DNA of 64,000 nucleotides from Eucalyptus grandis (taxonomy: Eukaryota; Streptophyta; Magnoliopsida; Myrtales; Myrtaceae): contig NC_052619.1 in NCBI RefSeq assembly GCF_016545825.1, positions 44,483,682-44,547,681 on the forward strand, read 5' to 3'. The first letter of the stretch is position 1, and each line of letters begins with the position of its first letter. This document shows positions 44,246 through 56,439 of the stretch, piece by piece. The notes under the pieces were generated by a model that was given only the letters and a program-made list of their open reading frames with translations, was not told the origin of the DNA and made no database searches. The translations under genes were made by a program, and so were the position numbers.

Positions 44246-47200
44246 CTCCAATTATTGTGCACATAACAAGATTTTATGGATACTCTCTTGTTCTTCTATT
44301 GAGAAAAGGAATCAATTCACTAGTTCCTGTACTTTGTTTTCTAAATTAGAAATTTGTTATAATTGTTAGTCTCCAATTGGCATTTTGAGTACACTACAAA
44401 CAATGGAGATTGTGTTTTTTCTTTCAATAAATCTTACCCGGAAACCTTGAAAAAATATTAATTTTGTACATTTGTGTATGTAAGTGCTATTTCCATTCTT
44501 GTTGTTATTATCCGTTTTTAACAGTGTATATCTTCCACTAGTGTACAAAATCTTAGTTGTTCGTTATGTCTCTCTAACTCCATGTTCTACTTTTTATCTT
44601 AGAAGTCAGGAAAGAGGATCTTTGTCCTCCAACTATGGGAAGAGGGAAGGATCTCGACTTCGTTTAACTTTGTGCAGCTTGGATATTTTTAAAGTAAATG
44701 ATGAGGAAGGTTTTTTTGTATAGATCTATTTCCTCTTCACCTTTTTCTTTGAGATGATAATTTTCTAGGGCTTATTGCTTTAGGTTGGAGGGTTTGCTGA
44801 ATTTGAGAAGTGATGATCGATCCATTGCCTTTTCTGCAAGGCTAAGTTGATGAATTGTGGAGACCAGGCTTTGTTATAAATTGGATAAGCTCCCATTTTT
44901 TGGATTGATGGTTCCATTTATAAGGGATTTCTAACGGTTTTCAATTTATTGCAAGAATTAATAATAGAAATGAGACTCACTGTTATCTACCTACAAATTG
45001 TTATATCAGACATAACTCATTAAAGAAACAAGAAAACATGAAAACCTTTGCGCTCTTCTCAATTTTTTTCCCCTTTCTACTCAGTTTTACATACAAATTT
45101 GTTTTTCATGTTCCCTCTATTTTTCGGTGTACTGTAAAGAGAATGGTTTGATTATCCTCAAGAACAATGTTTGAAAATCTCAATTGGTCTTATTTTATCT
45201 TCCCCAACTATTTTTAACAACAATATTAAGAATAACCCTTATGAATTCCCAATATGACATTGTTGCTGCTACCACCCGATTGGCACCATCGCTCCCATCA
45301 CAACCACCATTGATGCCTCTATCTTCACCAATTGTGTTGCCACCATTACCACATCACCTTCCTTCTCTCTTTTAGTTTTTTTTATTAGTTTTTTATATCT
45401 ATGAAGATCTAGTTGTCATAATTGGGAATGTAACGTGTTTTTTGTTGTTACCATGCGTAGTAAAAGAACTTTTCTTTCTAATTTCACCACTATACATATA
45501 AGATTTTTTAAAGCGAGAATTTTCCAGAAAACCTTATTCTTTTTCAAGTTGTCAGGCGAATTTATGGATTAATTATCAGAAAATTGAAACAAATTTGAAC
45601 ATCAATAGCTTTTTAACATTATAAGCTTTTATCTATATTGTCCATATCGCCGCAAAGCTCTGTCTTCTATGTACAGATAATGAGATGATTGAACGAAATA
45701 AAAAAAACTCTCTTAAAAGATTTGTCGGAATAAAATCGCTACCACACTCCCTTATGCAGAATTTAATAGATGAAAATTAATTAAAAAAATTGCATGAAAT
45801 AAAAGGTCAAAATGAGAGTCGGCACAGAGAGGGCAAGCGGAGCATCGGGCAATTGCGATGAAGAGATTTAAAGAAGGCCAACAACAAAAAGAATCATACT
45901 TCAAGGTCATTTAAACCGCCTTGAACTCATATTTCGATATGACTTGGATAGGCATAATAGAGGCAAAGGGACTAGCCACAACTCAATATCCAATACAATA
46001 TGTAGATATTCTATGGAGACATGAAAAAGATACATGAAAGCCCACTGTCAATCCGAAATATTCAATTAGGATTTCAATTTGGGGAAGAGAGGACACGGCA
46101 TCTTTTGATGGTGTGGACTTATTCACTTAAAGTATTTGTCACGTAGGAAAGAAATTATTAAAATAAGTCACATCGGTAATTTCTGTTAACCAAAGTAGGA
46201 GGAGCTAACAGAGTAATTTGATCACATCAATTTTACAATTTTAAGATTAAATTGCATTTTTTTTAATGTTTTAGGACTCAATTATATATTTATGACAAGT
46301 TTTAAAAGTGTCAATACATTTATCTGAAATATTAAGCAGTCGTATAGCACAATCATAATGGACATTCATGTAATCGATGGAGTTTAGAATGTTGCGGATT
46401 TCAACAATGGCCTGGACCGGGGAAAGTCTTGCATAGTTCGTTCAACATCTAACAAAAACTCATTTATGTGCCGGGTTGACAGGTGAGGAACAATGACATC
46501 AGAGTGACTTGTTTTTCTACTTTGAAGTACTGGAGGAAGCTTCCCAGTCCGTTCTTGAGCAATTTTTTTTTTTTTTTTTGGGTGTTGATAGGTGTAGTAG
46601 CCTGGAAGGTATCAGTTGCCAATGCCAAAAACAAGGTCGAGCCTCACTAGGTGTAGTAGATATAGGAGTGGAATCCAATTGAGTTGATGTCCACAATGCT
46701 TGACTTTTGGGGTCGACTCGATTCAGTGATTATACATAGCTGGAGACTGGGTATTACTCTATTGAAAAAAGTATTACACGGATGAGACATTTGTAATCAA
46801 ACCATATGCACAATAAAAGACGTAATTTAACAAAGAAACGAGCTAAGCTAGCAAATAATTATAGGATGCTTTGTATTCACTCGTGCTCTTTGTTGGTCTA
46901 CTGGAAAATATTTTATATATGAATAAAATTAGACCTCACGAAAAAGCAAAAAAAATTCAAGTTGTGCTTAATATATGGAAGAAAATATAAAAGATATTAA
47001 ACGAAACAGATCCCACTTTTTCTTTCTAAAATGCGCTTACCATCCACAAAAACTTCTTGAAATGCATGCCAATGCCATGTGATGAATTCGTCGGTTCTTT
47101 CTTTTAATTCGCAGGAGGGAGTGGTAAAAGTATGGTGGGACTATATTAGTAGAGGATGGACCCTCTTCATTAAAATTGAGTCCTTCCTTAAATTAAAAAC

Positions 47201-48609
47201 TTTTAAGTAAGTTTTGCTAACATTTTCAATTGACTTCTCTAAAAAAAAGTGGGTCCAAATTATGCGATACCACCAACTCAAACACTATTTATTTACCTTG
47301 GAAAGTGTTAGAATCTTCAATTTAAAGGTCTAAGCTTAGAGGTGGAGGAAGGTTATATGTGTGTAAAGAGTATATAAACCCCATAAATAACTGATGTGAA
47401 ATACTATGACCATCCTCTCCTAATCACAAATTGAATTAAAAACGGCAAGTGGAACTTAACAAATGGGTGGTCACACATACAGAATAAATTGAGACTAAGC
47501 TTAGCTCTGATATCATGTTGAAATGTTCAACCCAAAATCTTCAAGCTAATAGATTGAGAGAGATATTTTAATCAAGCAGTGGCCATTCACCTCTGCAAAG
47601 TGAGTAGTTATATGCATGTTTGCTAGACCATATCGATTTGACAGCATGTTAATAATTACATATAACAACCTTATGTCTATGCATGGCACAAAAGAAAAAC
47701 GAAAAAAAGAACATTTGGCTTATGTTTTCGACTAAAAAAAAAAAACTTATGAATTATGGGTTATGCTTGTGCTCTTGTTAGTTTTTTGGCTATTAAAGAC
47801 GTCGCGGACAACAACTTTACTTCGTATTTCAGCATGGGTATGGACCTTCGAGTGATGAAAAAAGAAAAGCGAAAGAGATAAGTTTCTTAAACACATTGAT
47901 TCATGTCGACTTGTTACGACACAAGTATTAGATCTTCTGAGTTTCATAGATTGAAAAGATAGGACGATCAAGATTTAAGTCGGAATTAGAATTACACCAA
48001 GTTAAGCGTTGCTTGGGTAAGAGTGACAAGGAGAACGGCAAAAGTTGATCCAGTGGTGCTAGGAATATGCGATGATTGCTAAAGGGTAAATTGGAGTTTT
48101 TTTGTACTTCAAAATAATTAAGGGCGCTTTCAAAATGATTTACTTATTAAGAGCACTTTGTGACGTGTAAGCATTTCTTTCTTCTTCTTCTTCTTCTTTT
48201 TTTCAAAATTTTAATATTTTAAATAAATTACAGAGAATTTGAAAATTCACCATTTTCATGATAAAATTGTTTTTAGCAGACATTAGCTTTTATGCATGAT
48301 AAAAAAAAAAGGTTCATAATTAACATAATAATTTTTACTCATTTAAATTTAAAATATATTATAATATCAAATACCAATAAATTTATGTTATAATAACATA
48401 ATAAGTAAAACTGTTACTGATTATTTAATATTATACTATATAAAGAATATATAAAATTTTCAAAAAGTCTCTTTAGAAAGAGACAACTAATTTCACATGA
48501 AAAAAGTAACGTTAATATTAGTAGACGTATAATTCTTTACGAACTTTCCTTATATAATCTTTTGGAGTTATGACTCTATTTCGAACTCAAAATAGTCTTA
48601 TTTTAAAAG
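44246..48609. other. Intergenic DNA with one module B copy
   Basis: 44798-44925 is a copy of the module seen at 49455, 54030, 56915 and 60675 ('gaagtgatgatcgat', 'ttgatgaattg', 'ggataagctcccatttttt'). The rest is AT-rich with no recognisable gene. A T-run of 17 lies at about 46563-46579. Confidence 0.5.
47504..47515 (-). other. tRNA-iMet primer-binding-site-like sequence, possible LTR/TRIM remnant
   Basis: GCTCTGATATCA is the complement of the usual plant LTR-element primer site TGGTATCAGAGC with one change. It is followed at 47516 by TGTTGAAATGTTCAAC, as an inverted LTR would begin, and a similar 'tgttagaatcttcaa' occurs at 47307. No gag or pol is seen nearby, so at most a short LTR-type relic. 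Confidence 0.35.
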
Positions 48610-48775
48610 AAAAAAAGACGACCGTTGCTCTCGTCTCCTTCCTCTAACCCGATCGTCCTTCCTCCGCCCCTCGTTCCAGTCTCTCCGGCGTTCCTGGCTG
48701 TGCTCGCATTCCTCTCTCTCTCTCTCTTTCTTTCTCTCTCGCGTGACGGGCCTCTGCGAAATCCTCTTTAGAGAA
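48610..48775 (+). promoter_or_regulatory. Pyrimidine-rich leader, possible first exon of the modular region
   Basis: A CT-rich stretch with a (CT)n run at about 48711-48728, followed by 'gaaatcctctttagagaag' and a GT-type donor (gtcagt). It resembles a plant 5' UTR with a leader intron and stands at the left edge of the repeated modules A-D. No TATA is obvious and no coding exon was recognised downstream, so a non-coding transcript is only a suggestion. Confidence 0.3.
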
Positions 48776-48862
48776 GGTCAGTCTGTCCTTTTGTTCTAGT
48801 TGTCGATTGATTGTTGATGGGCATGATGATTGCTTTCTCGGTCTGATTTGTGAAGCATCTGG

Positions 48863-51060
48863 TTGCAGAAACTTGTTTTCGTGACGGTTTCGCTTGGTCT
48901 CCCTTCGGGACGATCCCAATGGTTGATTTGGATTATTTGGTTTGACCTCGTCTTTTTGATAATCTATTATCTCGGCTTGTTCAAATTTTTTTTGTTGTTC
49001 GGTGAATTGGTGGTGGCCTTTTTCCTCTTCGTTCGCGGGATGTCCTTGTTGGAAGTGTTTGGTTTAGCTCCTCCCCTGATTTTTATCACCTGCTTCTGTA
49101 CTTTTTTATATGAAGAATTCGTAGTGGATTCTTTTCCCTTAGAGCGAACTGCTTGTCTGAGGATGTTGACTAAGGACGATGAATGGGGACATTGATCAGT
49201 TTGTTTCATAGAACAAAGCGTTTGGGCTTTTGGGAGGACTGAGGATCCCTTTTGCTGTCTGTTGTTGGTAGAGATGATGAACTAGTGGTCTTTGATCTCA
49301 TCTTAGACCGGCGATGGACTGAAATTTGGTAGAGATGATGAACTAGTAGTCTGGGCATTCACTGGTGTTGATTGAAATTTGTTCTTAAGTTTTTTTTAAC
49401 TTTGGGTGATGATCATGGTCTAGTTCCAATTCTTTAGCAGGTTGCGATTTTGCCAGGCTTGAGAAGTGGTGATCTGTTGCATTATCTTTATGATGTCGAG
49501 TTGATGATCTCTGACAATCATCAGATAAAGCTACCGCTTTTCGAGACAGTTACAGTGTTTGAATGGAGGTTGTTCTTCAGTCCTGTTATTTTCTGATTAA
49601 TGTGAAAACCAATTCTCATTCCTTCGGAGGTCAGAGTTTGGTTGATGTATGAACTGTCATGGTTCTTTCTATGCAACGTGTATGCTCACTTTGGATCATT
49701 GCTGTTGAAAATATAACACGGGTGTACTTCCTAGAAATAGTCCCTCCCTTGTGTCCGCATACTTTATTCTCGTGCTGCATCTTTGATTGTGCATGCAATT
49801 CCTCTCTTGTTTGCTCTTTGCTTGACATCCTCTGCCGAGTACTCTTCAGAGGAGACACCATTCCTGAACCACATTCTTGATCCTTTTTCTTTGCCTTCTG
49901 TTAGTCATATTTTGTATGTTTTTCAGTTGAGTTAAATTGAATTAGCAGAACATATTCCTGCAGGGGATAAAACTTGGTTTGAGGTTTTTACATATTTGGT
50001 GAGCATGGAGTTCAGTCTGCTTCTTTTTGTAAGCTGTCTAATTGCTGCAACTGGGAAAAACCTTCCCATTTACCCTTTTTAATTCTTATCAAATTTTGAT
50101 CAGATGATTAACGTCTACATTTTTTTTTATATGTTATTTTATCGACGATGAACATCACACTTGCTCGAGTGGAAAAGTCAAGCAGGAGGTTTCTACCTTT
50201 CCTTCTGATTTCATATGATATTTCAATACTTGCATGGTGATATTAATTTGTATTGATAACCTATTTTACCCATCAAGCATAGCTGTTATATCTATTTATA
50301 AATAAGATCACCATTTGCAACATGATTCTTTTGTTGTAGATGATTTGTCTGCCAGATAATTTAACTTATGGTTCTAATAAATCTTTTTTCTCATCAGCTA
50401 TACAAGGGGGGTTTGCGTTCATTTTTCTTCTAATTGGAATGCATGGATTTTGTAGTATCTGGGTGGTCTGTTGCGAGAACAGAATTGGTTTATGTCCTGA
50501 TTGAATTTGTATGAATGCTTTGAGGTTCATCAACATTATCTGGTTCAAGTTTCCCTCTGGTTATTTTAATTAATAATATTGCTTGCACGAAATGTATGGA
50601 CTTATTCAGCTGTCAACAGGTGCTTGCTCTAGTTTGGAGTAATCTCTTCAGCTAAGTGTGTCGCGTGAAGATGGTTAGGATTCAGTGATAAAAAAATTCA
50701 AGTTTGTCGAGTGAGTGAAAACAGGAGGCAGTCATGTTTAGTTAAGTTGCTGAATTGTCTTCTTTGTGGATAGGAGCCATCAGCTGAAATTTGGATCCTT
50801 CTAATTTGGATTATCTATAGCTGCTTGAGAACCCAGATAGATCTGGTTCTATCTTTAAAGGAGATGCATGGAATGCGTAGTTCTCCTCGTGTAGGTTGGA
50901 CTCTTCTTGCTGCAAATAATGTTGCGTTCTTGTCTTTGTCTGCAAAATTCACTGGATAAACTACAATTGAATTGTGTGTCCAAAGCTATGGGTGCTTTTG
51001 AATTGTGCTTCCAACTGTAGTTGTTGCTTTCTTGGTCATTAGGTGGCACACAATGTTGGG
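48863..51060 (+). repeat. Modules A-D, first set
   Basis: Ordered pieces recur further right. A at 49155-49380 (paralogues 56665-56840, 60420-60600, 61600-61730); B at 49455-49585 (44798, 54030, 56915, 60675); C at 49940-50040 (58850-58950); D at 50775-50930 (59480-59700). Each is diverged by point changes and small indels. Open frames such as 48863-49195 are not kept in the other copies. Confidence 0.6.
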
Positions 51061-51089
51061 AGTTTGACTTTATGGACTAGAGACCATGT

Positions 51090-52860
51090 TCCTTATCTCT
51101 ATCAGATGGTTAACCTTACACTTATGATGTGGGATATTGATTGCAGTTATTCACTAATTATGGCAGATCAGATTATCCATGTCTACATTCAATTTGTTTG
51201 GATCACTCTGTAATCACTCTCCCAGGGAGCTCTCTCTTCTGGATGCTCTTATTTTTATGTTCCCCTAATCTAAATTAGCCTCACAAATGATTTTTCATAT
51301 CTTGTTCATTGACATTGTGAATTACTTGGCCGCAAGTTTCCTCAATCCCTGCACATGGATTCTCCAATTACTCTCCAAAACTTGTCAAACAGTACCAATT
51401 TCTTCTCAGGAAGCTGGCATTGATAAACCTACAAACTACATCTGCAAGAATCGCGAATGTGGGAATTTGGATGATATGGATGATGGTTAAGATGTTTTTA
51501 TCACCTTTTTTGTACCTACTCTTTGATTGAGATGGTATGCTGTTGTTTCTTTTGGCAGGTCGTATGATGTTCGAGCTATGAGTAAGTTAGCTGCTGTTGA
51601 ATTTGAGGATAAACAGTTCTCAAGACCTGGCATAGGAATTCATGCTTCCTGCACAGGATTTGTGGAGCTGCTCCAATTTGTTGTCAATTTCTTACTTTGT
51701 CGAGCAAATTTTTGAGATATTGTTAATAGGACAACTACAACAATTGTGATTGGCCGAATATAGATCAAGCATAATTGGGCAGATCTTAGGACAAGCTATA
51801 ACGGGGGGACGGTGACAGCAAATCCATCATAAGTATGGTTCCTGGCAGAGTTGAGGTCCCATCTCTTTACATGATCTCGCATCTTCCTAGCTCCTCATGT
51901 TCTTAGTTGGGTTAAAGTGTTGGCGATAGTCTTATTATTAAAAAGATTTCAATTGACTCTCGACAATCCTGTTGCTTGTACATGTATAGGCACGGACTTT
52001 GATGAATTCTATGGCTGGTCTGTTTATTCCTCTTCAAAAAGGAAATTTTGGTTACACTATCTTTTTTGGGAGAAAGTGATTCACCAACTTAGTGTGGGAG
52101 AAGCAAGTTGGTACCTTGTATCATTCATTTTTCATATTAATTTTAGTTTGTTGGAGTAATACAAGTAAATTATTGAATGAAGTCTGTTTAGTTTTGTTGC
52201 CTTCTCCCGCTTTTGGATTCCGATTCCAGATCTATGTTGAGCCAGAATTTCCCTCAGGAGGCTGCAACTATAGTTGTGCGAGCTGATCATCACAACTGGT
52301 ATCCAACGATGCAATTAAACATTTTCAGGCACTCCGCACTTGATTTCTTTTTTCTGTTTTGGTATGAGGACCTTGGCTACTTTTTTCCCCTTTTTATTAT
52401 TGAGGTGTTGGATTCAGATTGTGTATCTATATTGAGCCAAAAGTTCTGTCAGGAGGCTGCAACTAAAATTGTGCGAGCTGATCATCACAAATGGCAACCG
52501 GTCATGCAATTAAGCCTTTTTTCACTCCACACTTGATTTCTTTTTTCTGTTTCAGTATGAGGACCTTGGTTGTTTTTTTCCCCATTTTATTATTCAGGTG
52601 AATGTCATAGCACTCTCTCTTGTCAGCGTAGTGGCAACTTCCCCATCGGTTGCAGATGGATATCATTCTATTTCTCATTACCCTAACAATCTTCCTCCTG
52701 TTAAATGGCTTACATTACTTTGGTCTTCCCAACTTACAGATTTTGTTGGTCTAGTTCCTGTTATTGAATGGTGCAGAGTCTCTGTGAGGCGTACTTTGGT
52801 CTTCTGTCAGGCATATTCTGAGCTTACAGTACTGCATCTAAATAATCCAATATAATCACT
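51090..52860 (+). repeat. Module E copy 2
   Basis: Paralogue of 42549-44245, longer by an internal repeat: the 'aggaggctgcaacta' island occurs twice (52256 and 52451) in this copy. See module E copy 1 for content. The islands at 51411-51490 and 51560-51690 follow AG ends like acceptors. Confidence 0.55.
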
Positions 52861-53439
52861 AGTTACCAAGTTCTAAAAAGATTTTATGGATGCTCCCTCA
52901 TTCTTTAACTGAGAAAAGGAACTGGGAGTTTCTCTCTATATGATCATCTCTTTCTTCGGATGACAAAGTGGGAGAAGAGGGTTGTCTTGCCAATTCTGAC
53001 GCTGTTTATTTGAAGACACTGGGACTTTCTATTTGCGCGTCCCTGTCTTGCTGATGTTCAATCTCTAGCGTGGTGCATTGATATGTGTGCTCTCAGCTCC
53101 TTCTTCATGATTGCTGACAAATATCGAGCATTGTTGATAATGGAATGCCACAGATTTTGCTCTTTCTTATATATGGTTGTGTAACTGGGCTTAACTGCAA
53201 GAAGGTATTGTCAATCCAACATTACTGAACTGTTCACAAACTTTCTGCATATCCATGTTGCTAAGATTTGGACAGGTTAGTGAGGTCATGTTTCAATCTC
53301 AAGTTCACTTGACTTGGCAGGGGTGAGATTTAGATTGACACATCCTCTGTACTAGCTTATGTGCTGTGATTCTTATTTTGGATTATACTTCCAGTGTCAC
53401 ATTTGTTTTCATATTTAAAAAGGAGTTTCTACGGCAAAA

Positions 53440-53850
53440 GAAATTTTTTTGCAGATTATGCAACTATAGTGCCAACCCTAGGAAAAAATGGAAAATTGCA
53501 GCGAGGAAGGATATTCTCAACAATGGGGTGGCCATTGAATTTATTAGAGCGCTACTGCTGATAGGTTGGCTAGAGAGAATCCAAATTTAAAGAACAATAT
53601 CTGTTGCGGAGCACATCCTATCTGTGGTTTAAAATTGTCTGCTCTTTTCGAACACTTCTGCTTTCTTTTGTCGTAGTTAAGTCACCAAAACATCTAGAAG
53701 ATAAGAGTTATCAGGCTTTCATTGTGGTGTGGCCAGATAAGAGAAGAACCGGATCCTTTTGTTGCTGCTCAAGTAGTGATGGATGCCTTGAGATTGCGGG
53801 AAACATGTGTTGCCATGGGAGCAATAGACTTGTTTTTGGCATCTAGGCGG
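53440..53850 (+). pseudogene. Coding-like island of unidentified origin
   Basis: After an acceptor-like 'ttttttttgcag' at 53455, frames switching several times read peptides with protein-like composition: KDILNNGVAIEFIRALL, RLARENPNLKNNICCGAHPI, DKSYQAFIVVWPDK, and EEPDPFVAAQVVMDALRLRE ending CVAMGAID. The frame is broken at least three times. I do not recognise the protein. It is likely a fragment of a spliced gene within the modular region. Confidence 0.4.
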
Positions 53851-53999
53851 CAGCCATGTTGTAATTCTTGCTTCATAATGATTATGTGATCTTTTTTTGA
53901 TCTGTGGGTGCAGTTCATACTGGCCAAAAAACTTAACCGTGCTTTGTTTATATACAAGTGGATGGTTTAGGTTAGATGAAATGACAAAACAGAAAAATA

Positions 54000-54880
54000 A
54001 ACAAGTCCTTTTGTAGTTTTTCGAACCAAATTAAGTGATGATTGATTGCCTTTTCTGAAAGGGTGAGTCCAGATGGTGAATGCTTCCAATTGATTCTAGT
54101 CCCTTCAATTTTCATCAAAGAGGATGTTATTCAGTTCTCTTTCTTTTGTAGGTAAGAATTAACTACAATGTGGAGTGTTCTTCAATCCGCGATGGCTTTT
54201 TCTAGCTGGATATTAGAGTAATGATTTGCTTGGACAAGATCTTGATTCTTTGGCATTTTTATGTGAGTTCAGTTGGTTTTGGAAGGTCAACAACTATAGA
54301 CTTTCTTCAGTTGTAGGAATTGTTTAGGAGTCTGGAAAGCATGAGGTCCACATTAGTTCTCGCTTGCTTCTCTTCATTCTTATCTCAATGTGAACTGCAA
54401 TCACTGATTGGATCGCTTGCAAATCATGTCGATAGTTTGTGTAGGTTTTATCCATCATGGTTTCTTACAATAGATAATTGGGAAATCTTAGTTTGGTTGG
54501 CACTTCTGACTTTTGATTTATTTCTTCTGTTAACTGATTTTGGATGGCTCTTTTGAATGTTGTAAGATATAGCTGTTCTGTGCTTTGGCAGATTAGAGCC
54601 TTTCTCTGTGGGAATGGATGAAGAAGTTTTCATTGGCTTGGTACTATGACTGGTATGCTTTCTATTAATGATATTTTGTTTGTCTTACCTTCTTTTTCTT
54701 TCATGAAACTATTGTGAACGTTATTTTTTCACTGAATTTTTTCTTTTGATCTTCTTAGGTGCACATTTACTCAGAAATACATTTCTTGCATATGTATTAA
54801 CTTGGTGTAAGTCTATTTGAATTTAGTGTGGTGAATTTGGCTTAATTGAAGAACTTTTGTCTGGTTATTTATTGTACTTA
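54000..54880 (+). repeat. Module B and following segment, copy before the Copia insertion
   Basis: 54030-54200 matches module B. 54330-54440 ('gaggtccacattagttctcgc', 'aaatcatgtcgatag') matches 57285-57380 and 60950-61030. Interrupted to the right by the Copia fragment. Confidence 0.55.
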
Positions 54881-54889
54881 AATTAGATG

Positions 54890-56190
54890 ATATTTGATGT
54901 TGCTAGTAGAAATGGTTTTAAGTAGTGTTGTTATTTCTCTTGCTGTGAATTTCGATTGGCCATTATATCAATTAGATGTCAAAAATGCTTTTCTTTATGG
55001 TGATTTGTCTGAAGAAGTATATATGGAGCAACCTCCTGGGTATGTTGCTCGGGGGAGAATCGTAGTAAAGTATGTCGGCTACATAAGGCAATTTATGGGT
55101 TGAAACAGTCTCAAGAGCATGGTTTGAAAAATTCAGTTCGGTGATTTCCAGATGTGGTTTCCACCAATATTATTCTGATCATTCTATTTTTGTTCGCAAG
55201 AAGGAATCGAGGTAGTCATTCTTGTGGTATATGTGGATGATATAATTGTCTCGGTAGTGATGTGGTGGCATTTTGAGATTAAGTCCTTTCTTCAGCAGCA
55301 ATTTCAGATTAAGGACTTGGGAACTCTTAGATATTTTCTGGGGAATTGAAGTTTTACGAAGTAAAAAAGGTATTAATTTGTCTCAGCGAAAGTATGTTCT
55401 TGATCTTTTGTCTGAGATAGGTACACTAGCTTCCAAGCCAGTTGATACTCCTATGGATCCAAATCAAAAGTTTGGAGTTGATGATGGAAAAGAAATTGAA
55501 GACAAGCATCAATATCGGCGTCTAGTTGGGAAACTAATTTATCTTACTGTTACACGTCCCGATATTTCTTTTGCTGTTGGCGTGGTGAGTCGGTTTATGG
55601 AGTCACCTAAGAAAGTTCATTGGGATGCTGTATGTCGCATTCTTCGATATCTTAAAAGCTCTCCTGGTAAGGGACTCATTTATAAATCTAATGGTTCTTC
55701 TACTTTGGTTGGTTATTCTGATGCTGATTGGGCTGGGTCAACATATGATCGACGGTCTACAACTGGGTATTGCACTTTTATTGGTGGTAATTTGGTTACT
55801 TGGAGAAGTAAGAAACAAACTACCATTGCCAGGTCTAGTGCAGAGGCTGAATATCGTGCTATGGCACATACGTAGCTGAATTGTTGTGGTTGAAATCTCT
55901 TCTTCAGGAGCTTGGATTTTCTATTAATCAACCTATTGACATGATGTGTGATAATCAAGCAGCCATTTATATTGCTGGGAATCCTGTTTTTCAAGAGCGA
56001 ACTAAGCATATAGAAGTTGACTGTCACTTTGTTCGTGATGCTGTGAAGCAGAAGTTGGTTGCTACTCCTTACGTTGCCTCTAGAGATCAATTTGCTGATA
56101 TGTTTACCAAAGCATTATTTCGTCCTGCTTTTGTTGCTGGTTGTTCCAAGCTAGGCATGGGTGACCTATATGCTCCAGCTTGAGGGGGAG
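54890..56190 (+). mobile_element. Ty1/Copia polyprotein fragment: RT end, RNase H
   Basis: Reverse transcriptase motifs [20 protein letters not shown], then in another frame VVYVDDIIV (about 55231), then 55273-55875 with LGTL-YFLGIEV, KPVDTPMDPNQKF, RRLVGKLIYLTVTRPDISFA, and RNase H YSDADWAGSTYDRRSTTGYC and SSAEAEYRAM. A one-base loss before 55873 makes a stop; 55881-56183 continues with LWLKSLLQELGF, CDNQAAIYIAGNP, RTKHIEVDCHFVRD and DMFTKAL. It ends at the polypurine tract 'tgagggggag' (56181-56190). Gag, protease, integrase and the first half of RT are missing, so it is a 5'-truncated copy with several frame breaks. Confidence 0.9.
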
Positions 56191-56431
56191 TGTTAAGTTA
56201 CTTTAATTAAGTTTCCTTTATTATCAGAGTTTTATTTCCTTTTTACTTACATAAGGATATTATTGTTATATACAATTTATATTCAATATAAATACAATGG
56301 GTGTAGGGTTTCTGTGATTACAGAAAACTACAGCCCTCTCTTTCTTTCTTTTACGTTCTCTTTCTCCTCCTTCTCTCTTCCTTCTTTCTCTCTTTCTACT
56401 TGCTGCGGGTTCTCTAATCAGTTTTGTGACA
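56191..56431 (+). repeat. 3' LTR of the Copia element (241 bp)
   Basis: Begins TGTTAAGTTA directly after the polypurine tract and ends near TGTGACA, giving TG...CA ends. It contains a TATA box (TATAAAT at 56287-56293) followed by a pyrimidine-rich stretch typical of an R/U5 region. No matching 5' LTR is in the window. Confidence 0.75.
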
Positions 56432-56439
56432 ATTAAGAT

